From contig JAEVLN010000005.1 in NCBI GenBank assembly GCA_018350325.1, positions 3,048,142 through 3,112,141 on the forward strand: a stretch of 64,000 nt of DNA. The letters run 5' to 3'. The position numbers and the translations under genes are program-made. Position 1 is the stretch's first letter; each line of letters opens with the position of its first letter. The notes beneath the pieces are model-generated. The model saw only the letters and a list, made by a program, of their open reading frames with translations, did not search any database and was not told where the DNA came from. Below are positions 61,497 through 64,000 of this stretch, one piece after another. This DNA comes from Globodera rostochiensis. Lineage: Eukaryota > Nematoda > Chromadorea > Rhabditida > Heteroderidae.

Positions 61497-62750
61497 TTTT
61501 CTTCTGTTTAAAATTATGAAATATTAGAGAAAATTAATTCCAAATTAAGGCAATGCACAATTAGTGAAAATTTAAATTTAATAAATATATTAAAAAGGAT
61601 AGGCTAAATTTATTGTGTGTCAGGACAAAATGCCAATCAGGCCAAAGGTCCAAATGCCAACTTTGTGGTTGGCATTCTGACCTAGCGCCATTTATTGTTG
61701 GGTACCAAAATCTCAGTCAATTTTCTTAGCAATATTATCGTTAAATCTTCAAAAAAAATCCAGGCTGGACCTAGCCCATTCAAAAGCATAAAAAGTTAAC
61801 GAATTTTAAGTTGCAAAGCTCTAACAAATTGAGTCAAAAATTCAAAAATTTTCTCGGTAGCGTCTAATAGGCGCTCAGATCACCGAGAAAATATAGCATT
61901 TTTATGGCAATTTTTCATAAGAAATTTACAAAAAAAAAAACAAATTTTTGAGCTGCACCCCTAGCTAGTTTAAATGAATGTTTGAGTTTTTGAGTAAATG
62001 AATAAATTATTTTAATTCCATTGGAATTATATTTTTAGATAAAATTGAATCGTTAAGATTAAATCGGAGTGCTCAATCTGTCCAAATGGCGAAATGTGAT
62101 GAATGAATGAACGAATGGGTGGGTTATTCCGTGTGGGAAAAAAAGACACCTAAAACCAAGTGAATTCCGACAGAATTTTTTTTTTTATAAATTATTCACA
62201 GAGTTATGGTAAATTGGAATCACAAAAACGATGTGTTCCTCCACCGATCGGATGATCGGATGATTCAACACATTTATGTAATTCTATTCCATTTTTTCAA
62301 TTATTTTGTAAAAGAGCGTACAATAAAGCTCCTAGGATCCCCGACTCGGAGTTAACATCAGCAGGGCGACCAAATCTTAGGTTTTAGCCCCATTTGTGGT
62401 TTTTTAGAGTTTGATGAGGTTTTTTGAGGCTTTTTGGGAATTTCACTGATAAATTGAAAATTTTCTATTAAATTTTGAATATTTGGCGTAATGATTTTTT
62501 CCCTGTGTTTCATTTTTAATGAAAAAGCTTGTTCGGTTTTAAAATAATTGAAATACATTTAGGTACATATGGTTGCAATTTTTAAGCCATTTGGGGGCAT
62601 ATAGTGGATGGAGTTCTTGTGGGTTATGTGTCAACAAACCAAAAAAAGTTTTTTAAATTAATAAAAAGCTGTTTATAGAGGTTTTTTGGGGTCGTAGAAT
62701 CCGAATCCAACCTCCATTTCGACTGATTTCGAGCCCCCGACCTGAATTCG
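59715..62750. repeat. Inverted paralogue of 7.8-14.95 kb
   Basis: In inverse order it contains the DUF273 exons, their promoter (GGTTGGCATTCTGACCTAGC), the ACCGAGAAAATTTTTGAATT block, the TTCATTTAAACTAG site, the GAATGAATGAACGAATGGG block, the GATCGGATGATCGGATGATT block, the TAAAGCTCCTAGGATCCCCG block, and the segment ending CGGTCGGGGG-type sequence near 62750. It lacks the elements at 7876 and 8527-9433 and the 10042 composite. Confidence 0.88.
60430..60680. mobile_element. Element with AAGGATGTAACCG ends in a DUF273 intron
   Basis: CAAGGATGTAACCGATGCC at the left is the inverse of the right end (GGTTACATCCCTGG). The flanks tgtaaaat / ggtaaaat match at 7 of 8. The corresponding intron of copies 1 and 2 carries it too (14040-14265; decayed at 27395-27545), so the insertion predates the duplications. 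Confidence 0.7.
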
Positions 62751-63260
62751 AACATTTCCAGACAATTTTTTTTCTTCAATTTTTTAAATCGTTGAAATGT
62801 CGATTGAATTCGATGAAATTCTGCAAAACATTGTTGAATTCATGCCACCAAACTGATATTCTTTTTCTGCGTAATACAAATTAAAAAATTAATAAAAAGA
62901 ATTTTTTTTTAATTGTCGAATTCGGGACATTCGGCAGTGCCAATAGGCGCCGCCGAGAAACATTTGAAAAGTGTGGAAATATGGCAAATTTCCAAAATTA
63001 TAGAGGATTTACCACAAAAATAGGGAGGGCATTGAGCGCCCTGGCGCCTATCGGCACCGCCGACCCCGCTCCTTCTTCACATTTTTCTGAATTATTTTGT
63101 TCCGAAAATTTGGGGTGAAATTTCTTAACAAAAATCCCAAAATTTTCCCCCGACGGCGCCTGTCTCGGCACCCCAAAATTAAATTGATCTTTTGGGGTGC
63201 ATTTTTGGAAGTCTTTTTTTTGGGGTGGATATTTATTTGGAAAAAAATTTGGGTTTTAAA
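62751..63260. repeat. Repeat block with three GC hairpin copies
   Basis: Hairpins at about 62931-62955 (GGCAGTGCCAATAGGCGCCG), 63040-63062 (right half, preceded by a fragment of the 49879-type MITE ending GCGCCCTGG) and 63153-63172 (GGCGCCTGTCTCGGCACC). No gene seen. Confidence 0.6.
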
Positions 63261-64000
63261 AAGGTCCCACAAAAACTGCATTGTTTTTAAAAATGCACCT
63301 CTAAAAATGGCTTTTGCCCATCATCCCCAGCTAGGGATCCCCGTTCCCCGGTTTGACCGGGGATCCTCCCCCCCCCCCCCAGAGTTTGGCACGCTGTGAC
63401 GAATGCCAACATATTTAACCAGTACAAGGCAAGTAAAATTAAACCAATTTTTTTTATTTTAACACTTTTAGGTTTCTCCCGCAAAAACTGTTTCATCGCT
63501 GCAGCGAAACAAGGCGCCGTCGTCCAAAAAAAATGCAATTCTTTGATCACCCGCCAATTTAAGAATCAATCCTAACCCTGATCCCCGCAAATTTGGATCA
63601 ATTCTGAGCCTGATCTCCAAAATTATAATTGCTTTTCAAAATCTTTATTGAATTTCAAACATTTTTGAGTTACCATTTAAAAACTTGCTTTATACGATTT
63701 AAATTTTACATAAATCTTGACTAAAAATAGAGTCTCCCTATCGTTTTGCAAAAATTGCATGCTGAAAACATCATATTAAAGCAGAATTCTCAAAAAGAAA
63801 TGCATTTTTATTGCGAATTTTTTAAGAATTAAAATGAAAAAACTGGAAATTTATACCATTTTTGAATTTTGAATACAGCACGAAAAATATTATCGTATCA
63901 TATTCGTAAATATCATCATTTTGGCCATATCGTGTATCGTAAAAAAATCGTATCGTATTTTGGTGAATTGATAGACCAGCAGGATATTAGGGGGGGGGGG
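63261..64000. other. Right edge, no clear gene
   Basis: A C run at 63368-63381. From about 63399 to 63545 the + strand could hold two short exon-like pieces around a ttttag (ANIFNQYKA; VSPAKTVSSLQRNKAPSSKK, stop), but nothing supports a gene. 63880-63990 repeats TATCGTATCAT-type words, and the window ends in a G run. Confidence 0.35.

Overview
The window looks like nuclear DNA of a nematode, most likely a plant-parasitic cyst nematode of the Globodera type. This is inferred from AT-rich non-coding DNA, short introns ending in tttcag or ttttag, TTAGGC-type hexamers (the nematode telomere unit), a gene of the nematode-rich DUF273 family, a multi-domain galectin-like gene, and above all many paralogues of a coiled-coil plus SPRY/B30.2 gene. 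Expanded SPRY families (including secreted SPRYSEC effectors) are a hallmark of Globodera. No SPRY copy here shows a signal peptide, so I do not call any of them a secreted effector. There are no prokaryotic operons, rRNA genes or CRISPR arrays.

Layout. About 0.7-5.6 kb: a multi-exon galectin-like gene on +. About 5.6-13 kb: gene-poor DNA packed with nested inverted-repeat transposons; four of them (10.04, 10.28, 10.44 and 7.88 kb) show exact 8-bp target duplications. 13.2-14.8 kb: a DUF273 gene copy on +. 13.68-27.85 kb: a very large palindrome, two near-identical ~6-7 kb arms around a ~1.36-kb spacer that holds a SPRY gene relic. Each arm carries a DUF273 remnant, a foldback element whose inverted ends are 102-bp tandem arrays and whose core holds a tidy two-exon gene, further foldback elements, and a SPRY 3' exon. 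The arrays differ in copy number between the arms.

28-58 kb is a SPRY cluster: loci at about 28.9-29.5 (-), 34.5-35.3 (+), 37.1-38.0 (+), 38.2-40.9 (-), 42.8-43.5 (+), 45.3-46.1 (-), 50.4-51.0 (+), 51.4-53.5 (-) and 54.4-57.3 kb (+), plus scattered exon crumbs. The fullest copies have four or five coiled-coil exons, then RWD-type, core and terminal SPRY exons with conserved intron phases. Two are split in the same SPRY exon by different transposons, each with a perfect 8-bp target duplication; one of these is a hAT element that still carries part of a transposase. 58.8-61.5 kb on - is the most complete DUF273 copy. It and its flank (about 59.7-62.75 kb) are an inverted paralogue of 7.8-14.95 kb, which supplies an in-window empty site for one transposon.

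How it fits together: the window is a birth-and-death arena for SPRY and DUF273 genes. hAT-type non-autonomous elements, each family with its own inward-pointing short repeats behind a CAGGG or TAGGG end, have inserted into genes and each other, while inverted duplication and repeat-mediated breakage made truncated and chimeric copies. Exon boundaries below were read by eye from splice signals, reading phase and comparison between copies; no search was run.
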